From: Mugil cephalus
Lineage: Eukaryota; Chordata; Actinopteri; Mugiliformes; Mugilidae
Reading direction: 5' to 3'
NCBI RefSeq assembly: GCF_022458985.1
Contig: NC_061783.1
Coordinates: 11,770,913-11,834,912 of the forward strand
Length of the DNA: 64,000 nucleotides
Position 1 is the first letter of the stretch. Each line of letters starts with the position of its first letter. Position numbers and translations under genes: made by a program. Shown one piece after another: positions 46,801 to 59,452 of the stretch. The notes under the pieces were generated by a model, which was not told where the DNA came from, ran no database searches, and worked only from the letters and a program-made list of their open reading frames with translations.

Positions 46801-49800
46801 TCTCAGTTCCCCCTGAAATGACACATTAGCATATTTTGTTGTGTTTGCTCAGCATCAAGAAACTCTGATATATTTACATAACCAAGAAACTTTAGAAGTT
46901 GTAATGAGTGAATATTTCACACATTGGCTTGAAAAGGGACTTCTCAGATTAATCTGTTAAATCATTTCACTCTTATTAACTAATCAGTGGAGCTCTAAAC
47001 TTGGGCTCTTTTCTTTTGCATTTAGTTGTTAGGCAAACACCTGCTCAGTGCTACTGGAAAGTGGGAACAGTATTTCAGTCCCACTGTATCTTCTCATGTG
47101 GCTCTTTTGCGGGAGATGACCTCAGACCTTGAGGCGTGTTTATATATAGGTTGTTGCACAAATAGAATCAGCATCAACTCTGACCTCGCCGCCTGACCTT
47201 CTGTGTCTTTCATGCTTGCAGAGGAACGACATCGCCATGGCGATAACAAAGTTCGACCAGTTCGACTTCCTGATCGACATCGTGCCCCGGGACGACCTGA
47301 AGCCACCGAAACGACAGGTATGGAAAGCGGAGAGCGCTCTCAGCCTCATCGCGGTCTTATCACCCGAACAGCCTCAGGAACACAGCCGGCATCTCAGACA
47401 CTTTCTTTAAACATTACGACAGGATAAAGAGCTAATCATCTGGGTATTCATCTGAGGTACTTTTCCATTGTTGGCAACCTGGAGGTGCTGTAAACATCCT
47501 TGACTGGAAGCTGGGGTTTTCATAACGAGGGCTTTCAGTCGGATGTTTGCAGCATCTCATTGCCTCAGACAGCCAGAAGGAACCCAAGTGAAGTTTTCAC
47601 CATAAATATCATATCCTGATGGGATAATAAGTACAGTAAATGAAAATGGCACATAATATAGAAGCAGAAGATTGATGGGCAGCATAAAAAAAATTTAGTG
47701 TACCAGACGGAGGAGTGAGATATTTAAATTTGTTGTCAAGTAGACTGTCTCCAGGCATGTAAACATCCTACACTCTCAGCTGTGTTGTCATGGAGCTGGG
47801 AGAGGGGTGTTTACGCTTCTGGTGATGGAGAAACCTCACGGAGATGAAGCCCTGCTCATTAGTCAGTTATGAGGCAGACCCACACGGGTCAGCGTGTACC
47901 AATAACCTAATGTGTGATAACTCTAAGACTTGGATTCAAGCGGTTAAACCAGAAAGTAAACTAAATGTCATCATCAACATTTCTGTGGCTGACCGAAGAC
48001 GAGGACGCAGCATAAATCAGTCCATACATAAATCAGTTATTATCATATTATTAATTACTAATGATCGCGGACAGAGTCTCTAGTTTAAATTGCTTCATGT
48101 TGATAAACCCAAACACATATCATCATGTTCAACTTCGCATGCCTCCAGACATGCAGTGTATGTTATTGACCAGTATGATGCTTGTAATGGATCTTACATC
48201 CAGATTACATTACTCCTCCCCAGCCACATCCCATCAGTTATTCATCAGACCTGCTCTCCTCTACAGTTACACTCCCAAAAATAATTCATGGAGATGTAAT
48301 GGACTGATAGGCCTCCGATGTGTGTGTGTGCATGTGTGTGTGCGTGCCTGTCACATCTTCAGGAGGAGATGCGTCAGACGGTAGCTCCAGCAGAGCCGGT
48401 GCAGTACTACTTCACTCTGGCCCAGCAGCCTGGAGCCGTGCAGGTGCAGGGCGCACAACAGGGCCAGCAAACCGCCACACAGACAGCCGCCACCATCCAG
48501 CCCGGACAGATCATCATCGCACAGCCACAGCAAGGACAGGTACTACTGACATCTTGTTGTTGTTGTTTTTTTTCTCTCTCACAGGATTGTTCAAAGCAAA
48601 ATATAACGGACAAATGTGAAAACGTAAAGAAGCATCAAGTCAATACAATCTCAGTTGGATTTTTATAGCTCTGGGCTGGATTACACACAAAAACACACAC
48701 CTAAGCTGCTTTGGTGTGTGTATATGTGTTTGTGTAACACCTGAAAAATTACTTCTTCCAAGAAGTAGCACATTGCAACTACACCCAGTCCTGGGAATCC
48801 CACTGCAAACAGGCTTTTTAGTGGGTCATCCTGCATGGCTTTATTGATATTAGTCTAAGCTCACATTTAGGAGTTGACCACTCTCCCACCAGCAGGAATA
48901 ACAGGACCTCGAAACACACCCAGCGCACACTGACACATGTGCACGGCCTCTCGACGTATCGCTGCAGAGGAAACACGTGAACTGCTAAACAGAATATTCT
49001 CTGATCTCCCATTTACTTGTGTTATGTACTTGTGCGATCAGTCAATTTAATGCAGGGGCTTAACTAAAGGTTTATTATGGTAGAAATGTATAATAAGTGA
49101 AGTAAGTGAAGTGCACAACAAAAAAAAGGGGACAAAAGAAACATTTCGGTGCATAAAAACTTTTCAGGTCTTTTTCTATATGTGTTCATCTCATGTGTAC
49201 AACTGTATAAAATCTGCAAATCACTTGATTTTAATTTAACCAAGTCACACAAAAAAACACAACATTTTCCTAAAAAGCTCTTCAGTCCTCAGGCTTAAAA
49301 TGTTCTCGCCACCCAGCGAGACAACAGCAAACACGCGTATTTAGGGATACCATTCAGTTGCCTCGCTTTCTAATTATTTCATTCCTACTACTTTTCTGCT
49401 AAGCAGCCTTTTCTCTCCGGTTTGGCCTCTGCGTGTCATGTGGCAACGGTGCTGGGCTGCTGTGGTGCTTCCTGCTGCTTCAGCAGACTGCCTTTAGCTG
49501 AGCTGTCATACTTGTTTAGACCTGGCCTGATTCACTGTCCTGCTCCTGCTGCTGCAGTCCCAAGTCGCACTTTGACGCTCACCTTATGTAGACTCCATCA
49601 AAGGCCATTTTCTAGGTTAGCACTTTTAAAGGTGGGCTTTGAAGTAGTAAGTAAAAAGGTTCAAATTAAAAGGTGCTTTTCAAATCTTGAGATCAAAGAT
49701 ACTAGTTGAATGGTCTCCCAGTGAGCCATGTTTGAAATAAAGCTTATGCAGTTCGTTGTCTACCGGCTCAGTCCTGGTGCAGCTTTGCATCCCGGCAGCT

Positions 49801-51986
49801 CCTCGTCAGAACATTCACGTCATATTATTCCCTGTTTCACTTGGTAAAAACGAAAGATCTGACCTATAAACAAAAACGACGATAGTTAGCTAGTTAGTTG
49901 TTAGCTATCAGTGTTGGACCAATTCAGTCATTTTCCCTCAGGTCAATGTCTGAGCAGTTATAAATCATAAGTACCTGAAAAACTGCAGACGGCCTGTAAA
50001 TGTATCCACGATGCATGTTTTAAATCTGACCAGACTTATAGGTTTTTCACTTCAGCTTCTTTACTTACTTGCATAATTCATAAACATGCTTCTAAATACC
50101 ATTTGCCGCTTAAACGCGTCTTTGTTTGCTGCTTAAACATTTAAGCTTTCCGTGCACACATGCCACTCATGCTTACATTTGTGTGTAGAGTTGTTGCAAT
50201 CGCTGCTGTCTCACTGTGTGTGTCTTTCTCCCATTTTCTCATTCTGTCCTATCGGCCATCAGATGTTGCAAGGTGCCACCATGCAGCAGTTACAGCAAGT
50301 GCAGGTGCAATCACAGGGCACACCCATCACGGTAAACACACATACTTTTATACGTTCCCTAACCACACACACACAAAGACGCAAAGGCGACTATATCGGT
50401 GCTGCGGCCTGGTAGGTGACCGCCGCCTACAAACCCTGCCCTGCTCAAGTGACTGAAGACTGGAGGGGTGACTGCGGCATCAGATCAGATGGCTTTTCCG
50501 GGATAATGTGACAGACAGAAGAGAAAGAGGACTTGAAACCTGCATTTTTACCTCGTGTCTTTCGTGCCTGCTTGATGATCTTTTAACAGACTTTTACACT
50601 TATGCACAATACAGAAGAACATTTTATTCCAGGGAAGTTACAGATTTCCCGACTCTTTGCTTTGTGTCAGTCATAAACAACATGCCTGTGCGAGTTACTG
50701 TTTTACGCTCGACGTTTGAGCAATGTCTTACTTTCTCTTCACTCGTCTCGCCCCTCCACCAGAGTGCACCCGTCGCCATGCAAGTGGGTGAGGGTCAGCA
50801 GGTGCAGATCGTCCAGGCTGCGGCCCAGGGTCAAGCTCAGACGGCTCAAGCCCAAGGCCAGACTATGCAGGTCATGCAGCAGATCATCACCAACACAGGA
50901 GAGATCCAGCAAATCCCGGTAAGAAACTGCGCTGTGGAAGGAATGGGCTGTAATGGTGAAAAACCCAGGTAACACAGAGAAGATGGCCACTCTTCATCTG
51001 TGTTTGCCACATGATGCGGCATCGTTAGCACTGATGGAACAAACGGGCTTTAAATTTTCACAGTTCAATTGGAGGCATGAAACTTACAAAAATGAACAAT
51101 TCGCAAGAGGAACGTGAGGCATTCTCTTTGTTGTTGTCCAGAGCAGGAAAATGGCTGTGACCTCTGCGTTCGAATGACCTTAGCTCTAAACTGAACTTTG
51201 TCTCCTCCTTGTGTTGATTCACTGCAGGTGCAGCTAAATACAGGCCAGCTACAATACATCCGTCTAGCACAGCCGGTCTCTGGAGCGCAGGTGGTGCAAG
51301 GGCAGATTCAGACTCTTGCAAACACCCAGCAGGTAATCAAAAGCTAAAACACAGCATAAACACAACAAATCTACTTGATATCAAAGTATGTAAATGACAG
51401 GTTGGTTTATATATATTTATGGTGGAACTCTTTGTTTTGTTTTCAGATCACGCAGACAGAGGTCCAGCAAGGACAACAGCAGTTCAACCAGTTTACTGAT
51501 GGACAGGTAACAATGAACAAATACAACTTTTTAGTTTTATTTTTGTTTCATTCAGTTTGTTTTCACATGGCATCTGGCTAGCATTTTTGTTGATGGCCTG
51601 TTCGCTCTGTTAGGATCGTAAACAAGATTGAAAACGCCATTAATTTAACATTTATTTAGCTAAAAAAAGATTGAGATTAAAATTAGAGTTACAATTAGAA
51701 AACCATAAGTAAACTTTGTAATAAAACCTGATGAAATATGTTTTACAAACATTTAACAAACCAAGATTTCTCCAAACTCTAGTACTTAGATGTAATCCCA
51801 TTAACATCCAACATCACACACACATCGTCTTCATCCCCCCCCCTGTCTCCGTCTCTGTCTTCACAGCAGTTGTATCAGATACAGCAGGTGACGATGCCAG
51901 CAGGACAGGAGCTGACTCAACCAATGTTCATCCAGTCCACCAACCAGGCAGGTGACACTCAGGTCACGCAGGTCACCACTGACTGA
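43814..51986 (+). CDS. nfyc: Nuclear transcription factor Y subunit gamma (NF-YC), 10 coding exons, 355 aa
   Basis: Exons: 43814-43912 (the exon itself starts 43803), 43993-44064, 45343-45456, 47222-47317, 48363-48539, 50263-50331, 50763-50918, 51228-51332, 51447-51506 and 51867-51986. All introns are phase 0. NF-YC pairs with NF-YB through a histone fold and, with NF-YA, binds CCAAT boxes in promoters. The histone fold, about residues 38-120, is intact: [40 protein letters not shown] and [20 protein letters not shown]. The rest is the Gln-rich activation domain ([57 protein letters not shown]). Exon 50263-50331 adds 23 Gln-rich residues starting [10 protein letters not shown] and is a likely cassette exon. 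The intron after exon 4 hosts miR-30e and miR-30c. kcnq4 follows downstream, as in human chromosome 1p34. Confidence 0.97.
47480..47562 (+). ncRNA. mir30e: miR-30e precursor (intronic, in nfyc)
   Basis: The 5p arm (TGTAAACATCCTTGACTGGA, 47489-47510 as a 22-mer) carries the miR-30 seed GTAAACA. The 3p arm (CTTTCAGTCGGATGTTTGCA, 47532-47553) is the conserved miR-30e-3p. Flanking GGAGGTGC and GCATCTCA extend the stem. miR-30 family members repress many mRNAs; hosting by NFYC is conserved in vertebrates. Processed from the nfyc transcript, same strand. Confidence 0.96.
47744..47828 (+). ncRNA. mir30c: miR-30c precursor (intronic, in nfyc)
   Basis: The 5p arm starts TGTAAACATCCTACACTCTC at 47758 (23-mer to 47780), the miR-30c sequence. 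The 3p arm, CTGGGAGAGGGGTGTTTACG from 47796, matches miR-30c-1-3p apart from small changes. CCAGG and CTGG close the lower stem. It lies about 200 bp after miR-30e in the same intron, as in human NFYC (miR-30c-1), so the pair is probably cotranscribed. Confidence 0.95.
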
Positions 51987-53165
51987 GCCCGAACCAAGAA
52001 CCTTCCTCCACACACACACACACACACACACAACACGCACACCAGCCCATGTGATGCAGACAGATGCTGTCGACTAAGGACGCTTGAAAATGAGGGACCT
52101 GAGATCTTGTAACACTTATTGTTTGTAATAAATTTAGTACACTGCATCAAAAACCAAAGGGACTCTGATCAACTCTTTCACAACCAGATGTGATACTGCA
52201 ACCATGTTTAAACATAATAAACTTTTTTTTTTTTTGTACTTCTGTCACATGGAGAAAATGTGCATCAGCTTCCACGGCCCCTGGCAAGTCTTTCCACGGA
52301 CAAACTCTGTTCTTTCTGTCATCACATGTCTAATATTTACACATTTTGAAAACATGTTTTATTCCTGGCACCGTTTTTGTTCTCCTCATTTGGAAGTGAA
52401 CTGAGAAAGTGTCCATCTTTGTCAACACAACCTGCTCGGGGCAGATCTGTGTTTGAAGCCGGCCACGGGATTGTTCTCCTCCTGGTTTTGTTCTTCAGTG
52501 AATGCCCTCTTCATTGTTTGTCAAGGATGTTGTTTGATGGATGAAATGAAACCACATACCTCAGATAACCCATTTTTTTTTTCCCAGCAAGGTTGATCTA
52601 TAGGATCTGGAGAAGAGATCTAAGGTTCAGTGATAATTTCATGTAGTTTCTCTGTTGTGTTGTTTTTCCCACATTGATGATGAAGCATGACTTTGTGTTG
52701 TAAGGGCTTCAAGCTGTATAGGTTAACTGTGTGTGCTCGTGTTGAAGCACCCACGCCCGTCTTCACTCTTCCATTTTGAACCTTTCATTCATTCTTTCCT
52801 CATCCCTCCGTCTGTAGAGCAGTGAGTCTCTGCCAGTTTCAGTCTTGTGCCCCGGTTTAAGTCTCATGTAAAAACACATGACTCCATCTGGAGCAAAAAA
52901 AAAAACAACAAAACAAAAAAAAACAACCCTTTTTATAGAGCTCTTTTTTCAGTACAAGTGCTTCTGTTTTGAAATGATGTTTGGGCTCATATCTTTCCCA
53001 TCATTTTTCTTTTTGTACAGTAATGAATATTATCAATGTTCTTATTATTATTGTTTTTGCATGTAGTTCAAATTGCCAGCATGACATGCAATAGGTACAA
53101 TTTTATTTTTGACATTCTTTTTTGTAAACAAACTTTGTGAGAAAAATTAAAAACCATAACTTGTC
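51987..53165 (+). other. nfyc: nfyc 3' UTR with two candidate polyadenylation signals
   Basis: A proximal AATAAA is at 52127-52132 and a distal ATTAAA at 53146-53151, the latter followed by GT-rich sequence. The UTR starts with a (CA)n tract (52008-52031). Short and long 3' UTR forms are likely. Confidence 0.55.
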
Positions 53166-56100
53166 TAAGAGTCCTGCTCTTCTTATTTGTTTTTTTGGTT
53201 GTGTGTCACGGAGCACTAATCTTTGTCATCATTGTCTTATTATAGGTGAGTTAAGCTGCTTGCTAGTATGCGGAGAGAGTAGGCAGGAGAGACACGGCAG
53301 CTCACCCAACTTGAACCAGCCCAGGCATCCTTGTCCATTTTGTTTCCAGGTAGTCACATCCCACCACTGGAGCGCAGAATATTGTTGTCTTCTATTTAGA
53401 AACGGTGGCACTGTTGCGACAAAGGATTATTTAAAACTCAATACATAGACACAGGAAATGAGCCATAGCTTTAAATATGTTGAAACTTGCTGTTTTCCAA
53501 AATGACCATAAGGGGGCACCACGGATCTAACAACTGTGAGGCACTGCTGATAAACCGTAGTTTAACTGCATTTATTCCCCTAAACAGGTTTCAGTATTTG
53601 CATTGTTTTATTGACTTTTCTCTAGCATTGTATAAATTGCATACACTGAAAACAAACCACTACTATATGAACGCCACTAATCTTATTTTTGCTCCCGGAG
53701 TGGTGAGAAAAAAAAAAGAAAAAAAAAAAAGCTTCATGTGCCACAAAGGGCAAGCGGTTAACAATAGAGTCACGAGTTATTTGGCTGGAGACTGCTCAGC
53801 TCCTTCGAGATCAGACTGCATTCCTTATCCGACCTAAATCTTAAAAGGAAGAGAAGTAATTATGCTGGAACAGAAAATTAGGTGGGCAGAGAAATTAAGG
53901 GTGCTCACAATGTCCCACTTTGCCGAAATGAAACGCCTCACATTCAGAGGCGTGTTCAAAGTCAAAGTTCAGTTGTTGCAATCACCACTCGGAGACCAAA
54001 AAAAAAAAATAGCCCAGCACTTAACTGTGACCGCTCACTGCGCTGTTATCTAGTTAATCCACGTCATTCAGAGCCACATGTAAACATAACTCAAATCAAA
54101 GGGGGGGCCCTTTTCTTAATCGACTTAATCACTGGACAATAACTGCATTAATAGGTGCAGACTCGGGCTCGGCTCTTTCTAATAACAGGAATGGGGATTG
54201 TGAGAATGTTTCGGCTTAAGTCGAGCGTGAAAAGGATTGTCCGGTGGTATTTTTCTTGGCCGGCTCGTCCGGTCAGATCAAGGCAGCTTTGACCATATGA
54301 ACTGGGGGCTGAAGCGCCTTGGCTGCGGTCTGGACCTTGTGATCGGGCACCGCAACACCGGCTCGCCAAGCCTGCGACAAACCCATAACAGGAGCGGACT
54401 TTCGCTTAGAAGGACTTTGTGTTTGATCCTCTCGTTTCTCCTTCTGGGGGTGTCAGTAGATTTCCTTTTAATTCGCATCAAACTGTAATGTAAGCTTTTC
54501 CCAGGTGATGCTGGTGAGAGAATGGTGCGACAGTGCAGTGACCCCTGTAGAGAAATTCTCTTATTGTTTATAGCTGAAATATATTGTGCATAAAAATAAT
54601 AAAAAGATTTATAATCAAAGTGTGTTAAAAATATTAATATGAGACTTATTTTGTCCCACAAACCTGTGGCAGCTCAGTATATTTTCCGGTTTTGCTCCGG
54701 ATAAAGAATACATGTGAGAGATGTGACCTTTTAAACGTGCCCTGCTAATTCTTTCATCGGCCCCACACGTAGAAACCAGCTGATATTTTTGCTGCTTTTG
54801 TGCTCGGTCTTTTTCACAATTCAGGGTTGTTTTCAACTGACGGAGGTGAGGTAGTGTCTACAGCGCGGGCTTCTCCACCCCTCCGACTATTTTTTCAGCA
54901 AAATGCGGCGTCAGCTTCGTCATTTCTGTGCGGGCAGTAAAAATAAAAACTGGTAGTAAGTTAACAAAGGCTCTTTTGACTGATCATGAATGAGCTACTT
55001 AGGAAGGTCTTTCCCCTGACGTCCTGTGATTTTCCTGACTCAGTCGCCGTGTGTGGCGGTTGACGCCAGCGTACTCGCGCAGGCCGATGGCAGATTGTCA
55101 GAGAGAAACCGCCGTTGGCTGAGGCTCCTCGCAAGTGTCTACGTGATGGTCGGGAGCCGTGCAGCTCACTGGGGGGTTCGTCCTCCAAACGCGGCCCTGT
55201 TCGACAGTGTCATTTCAACTCTCCGGAGACTTGAACCAGACTTATCACAACAACATTAACCCAGCACAACAGACGCTGTAACAACAGCTCATCTGCATCC
55301 TCCCCTCTCCTCCTCCTCCTCCTCCTCCTCCTCCTCCTCCTCCCTCTACTGAGGCTTTCCATTAATAAAGATCTGTGTTAAAGAGAAGGAAACAGATGAA
55401 AAGCAGAGGAAGAAAAAAAACAAAACACTGAATAAAGACAAACAAGCGTGCGGTCTGGGAAAGCCATTAAGTGGCGTAAGCAAACGTCCATGTGCGCAAC
55501 GGAAATAAAAGGTTTGTGGGGGTCGGACGGAGCGGGTTCGCGCTGTACTATGTGTGGTGCACAATCGCTGATGTGAGTATTTTTAAATTCCCCATATATT
55601 CCCTGAGTGGCTTGTCGGCTCCCGCAGCTCAACGGGCTCTGTGGGGCGTGAGTGAATGCTCCGAGCGAAGGAAGGAGCGCGGTGGAAAAAACAGCGGCGA
55701 GGAGAGAGAGGTGGGCATGAAGGGGACAACACAACAGACGCCTCACCAACACTGGGGCCCCTGTAATCCGCTCTGGGTCATCCCCAACTGTTATTCCACC
55801 CTCGCACAAGTCAGCGCCACCAACATCTGTGTCATCGTGAGAGCTCGTCCTCATTTGTGCCTCCAACCCGCCCGTTCCGCATTTTTACAGTCTGACCTTG
55901 CTCAGCTGTTGCGCGCTGTCACAGGGCTGCCTTTGGCCCGGAGGCCGCTCCGGATACTCTTGCCCGGCTCCGAGTGTTGATTACTGGATGAAAAGTAACA
56001 CTGAAGCAGTGCACTGTAATAGAAAGAGGGCGTGCGAGGCTCTGCCACGGCGAAACTTTGATTTTTAATCCCTGAGGGTACAGGCAGAGCCGGCCCGTCC

Positions 56101-59100
56101 GTCAACACCTTTCTCTTTCGCTTGCGCCCTGGCCCGCTCCGGACCGCTGAGAGACGGAGAGGCGGAGAGGAGGAGAGAAAAGGGAAACCGAAGGAGGAGA
56201 GGAAACCAGGCAAACAGTTGGGGTGGTAGAGGGAGATTCCCGGCACAGGATGCCACTTGATTTATGTTTAGTTGGTACCTCATCCTTTCAGCAGGAAGTG
56301 ACTGGATCCACGAGGCTCTATCGTTAGAACACCTTCCCAAATTAGACCCTCCTTTACGTCCTTTATGTCATTTATATCATCGACTATGATTGACAGGGAT
56401 AAAACCCTTTGCAGATGGTCCACTGTCGAGAAAATAACTCCATAGCTTTACTTTCCAAGTGTTTGAGAACAAGTTGTTATCTCCACGTTAACTGCTACTT
56501 ATTTCACACTTTGTACATCTACCGGCTTAAGAGCACATTTGTTTTTGCCACTGTCCTGCCACAATTTCCTGTGCACGGATATCAGATGAAGAGAAGAATA
56601 GCTTTAGCTCAGGTGGCAGCAGATATCTTCACGACACCTCGCAGCCACCTTGGTGAAAATGGACAGGGGCAAGAGTGTTGCCGATGCCTACTCTGCAGGG
56701 TAGCACTGAAGCTGCATGCTCATTGCAAAAATGTTTCCCCAGCTGATTCAACTGAGACACAGTATCAGCAGTTTCCATAGTGATCATCAGCTCATAACAC
56801 AAAAGAGAAGTCCACCTTACTCCTGTTATTAAAATACAGCTGATTTTTTAAATTTTATTTTCCCTGTTGCCATGTTAAAATTAGAAACGACCAAATATGA
56901 GACACCATAATTGTGGGGTGACAATTTTGCTCGTCTTTTTTTTTTATTATTATTATTTATTAATGACTATAATAGAACTTTAATGTGATCTGCTTTAGTA
57001 AGCTTTAATTATAACTTGATTTATCAGTTTCACGTCCACGCAAAAGGCCAATCAGTCTGTAAGATTTATACAACAAATATCATCGACAAATCACCTATAG
57101 TGAAAATAAACATTGTCCTCAGCGTCAGGCTTGATGCCGCCTCTAAAATAAAAAATCAAACATAAAACTAGTTATGTGGCAACATTTCAGACTGAGTTGT
57201 CATGTTAGTCACGCCGGTCAGTGTTAACCCATCGCCGTAAAGCACACCTGTCATCAGTTGATTCCATTTTATATCCATCAGTGAGCCCGTCAGGCTATAT
57301 ATGTGTAAGGATTAGTGATGTTAAGTTATGTAAAGGGAGAGGGCCTTGGGAATAATGTCTAGAATTGAGACTTGTGAAAGACTCCAGCTGCATTCCTGCA
57401 CGTCACTCACAGGCCCGCATGTTCCCTAAACTGCAGCATAACAATTGCTCATGCTCTGCATGAGTAAGAATTCTGTAGAACTTACACGGCGCTTTCGTGC
57501 ATGTTTAAGGCAGACGACCAGCTCCTCCGTTTGATGCAGGCAGTCAAACAAACGCCACGTTCATGTGTTCCACTTCGATCTAACAGATACAATGCGAGCG
57601 ATGAGGTTCTGGAGAAAAAGAGCAGATTTCTCTGGTTTGAAAAGCTTCACAAGAGGACCAGACCCCTCGTTAATTTAGCTTCCAGCAGGTTTACGTCTGA
57701 GCTGAGTGTGTGTGTGACTTTTAGCTGAAGTGAGCGATTAGTTTAAAGAAAAGACATCTCCGTGAATCCCCCTCGCCGTTGCTGATGTCACTTTCGGTGG
57801 ACAGACGATACGGTGGGGCGAGAAGGGAGTTTGGGGACCACCCCAGATTGCATTCTCCTGAGGCCTTCGGACAGGTGATCTCTGCACATGGCACCATGCT
57901 CCATAACCATATATATATATATATATGTGTCATAACCAAAAGCCTCTGTGTCACGATCATAGATTTAGAACCCACACAGAGGAGGAGGAGGAGGAGGCTG
58001 TGGTGTCCAGTGTGTCCCAGAACACCTGTCTGTGCTCTCCCCAACATCTATAGCCTTGGATTCATCTCATCCCATATTAAACACAACTTGACAAGTTTCC
58101 AACTTCGACAAAAAAAAAAAAAAAAAAAACTACAGTCAAACGTCGGACAAACTGCTCAGGATACACTTCAAAAGTATCCAGCGTTAACATGAACAATCTG
58201 CAGCCCTTATCAAACTTAGCAACCTCCACCAGGCGCTCCTCACTGTTCCCGGAAAGCTTCACAAAATATAAACTACTGTCTCTCTTCCTCCCCCTTTAGC
58301 CGTGTGTGCATCTCACGCTCGTGCCCATCCCGTGCGCCGAGTCCATGCCTCTCTCTTGTTTCCGCTCATCTACTCACCAGAGAGAGCGCTTGCACACCAG
58401 ATGCGGGCCCCCCTGCGGGAGTTTATTTGGCTTTTGTACGGAGTTTTAGAGTTGGTCGCCCGATTCGATTCTCGCCATCGTACTGATGTTCTTCGCTCCT
58501 GCGCGCTCCACCCCGCCTGCCGGAGCGGAGGAGCGCTGGACCACAGAGACGCGCAAGGAGGGGAGAGCGAGCCGATGTTAGCGGCTGTGACGAGGCTCAG
58601 CCCGCCAATTAAAACTACGAGAACAGCTAAGACTAACTTAATTAGGCAATTGTGGCTACTGGGGTCGGTTTAGGCAACATGGATCCTCTGCCCGAGCGTT
58701 TCCCTCGCTCGTCCCGTCGCCTTGTTTAATGTGTTATTACAGGAACAGATGCTTCCCTTGGCCGGTGCCAGTGCGATCATTTCAGCAAAGTGATGGCAGC
58801 GTACTTTCACAGTCTTCACGGAGTTAGTGCATGTGTCATTACTTCTCTGCACCCCGCTGTTTATTTCTAACACCTGGCTCTCAACAATGATCGCCGAAGG
58901 TCACGTTTCACCGCGACGCACTTCTCCAAGTATTGTGCATCTTGCTTTTTGCGACCGCGACTTGATTTGCAGATAACTTTTTGAGTCTTAGCCAAGCAAA
59001 ACCGAGACTGCAAAAGAAAGCTAAGATGACATTCAGCCTCGGTTGTTAGAGGTTAACTATGACTCGGGCAAAACTTTGCTCCGTGCGCTCCCGCGGGTGA

Positions 59101-59150
59101 TCCAGCGAAAAGCGTCAAATCATATGTAGTTTATTCGCGACGGGCTGAGC
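53166..59150. other. nfyc-kcnq4 intergenic region and kcnq4 5' flank; no gene seen
   Basis: No coding exon or RNA gene recognised. A (TCC)n tract is at 55305-55342 and a short GGA tract near 57979-57999. Composition becomes GC- and CpG-rich from about 58300, consistent with the kcnq4 promoter and 5' UTR. ORFs here are unsupported. Confidence 0.5.
55305..55342. repeat. TCC trinucleotide microsatellite
   Basis: About twelve copies of CTC/TCC, on a polypurine-polypyrimidine tract. Confidence 0.9.
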
Positions 59151-59452
59151 ATGTTAGGAAGTCCATCAAACAACGGCGGCATCAGAATGCTGGTGCCCCC
59201 GGCTCCGAACGACGACAGGCGGGTGGAGTTCGTGGCTCTCACCGCCGTCCACACGGAGAGGAGCGAGCCGTCCACGCCGGAGCGCGGACACCCGTCTCAC
59301 CGCACAGGTCTGCTGGGCACCCCGCTACCAGGACCGCCGGGACCCCGGGGCAACTCCTCCGCCTCGAGCAAGCGCTGCAGAAAGTTGCAGAATTGCCTGT
59401 ACAATGTGTTGGAAAGACCAAGAGGATGGGCGTTCATCTACCACGCATTCAT
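59151..59452 (+). CDS. kcnq4: Voltage-gated potassium channel KCNQ4 (Kv7.4), first coding exon (partial)
   Basis: Kv7 channels are tetrameric voltage-gated K+ channels; KCNQ4 carries the M-like current of cochlear outer hair cells and is calmodulin- and PIP2-regulated. This exon encodes the cytoplasmic N-terminus, 100 complete codons plus two bases, up to the start of S1. [13 protein letters not shown] and [12 protein letters not shown] align with the KCNQ4 N-terminus, and [17 protein letters not shown] is the family-wide segment leading into S1. A consensus donor follows (AT|gtaagt, phase 2). The Trp normally seen before YNVLERP is Cys here (LQNCLYN). The S1-S6 exons and C-terminus lie to the right of the window, after an intron longer than 4.5 kb. 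The start ATG is the first in frame in the GC-rich leader. Linkage to nfyc matches the human order. Confidence 0.93.

Noticed and set aside
55378-55980. Two overlapping 162-codon ORFs on opposite strands
   Set aside because: Both arise from GC-rich sequence free of stops; neither has domain resemblance or codon structure that favours it.
57910-57930. ATATAT run as a TATA box for kcnq4
   Set aside because: A simple AT repeat more than 1.2 kb upstream of the start codon with no initiator context.
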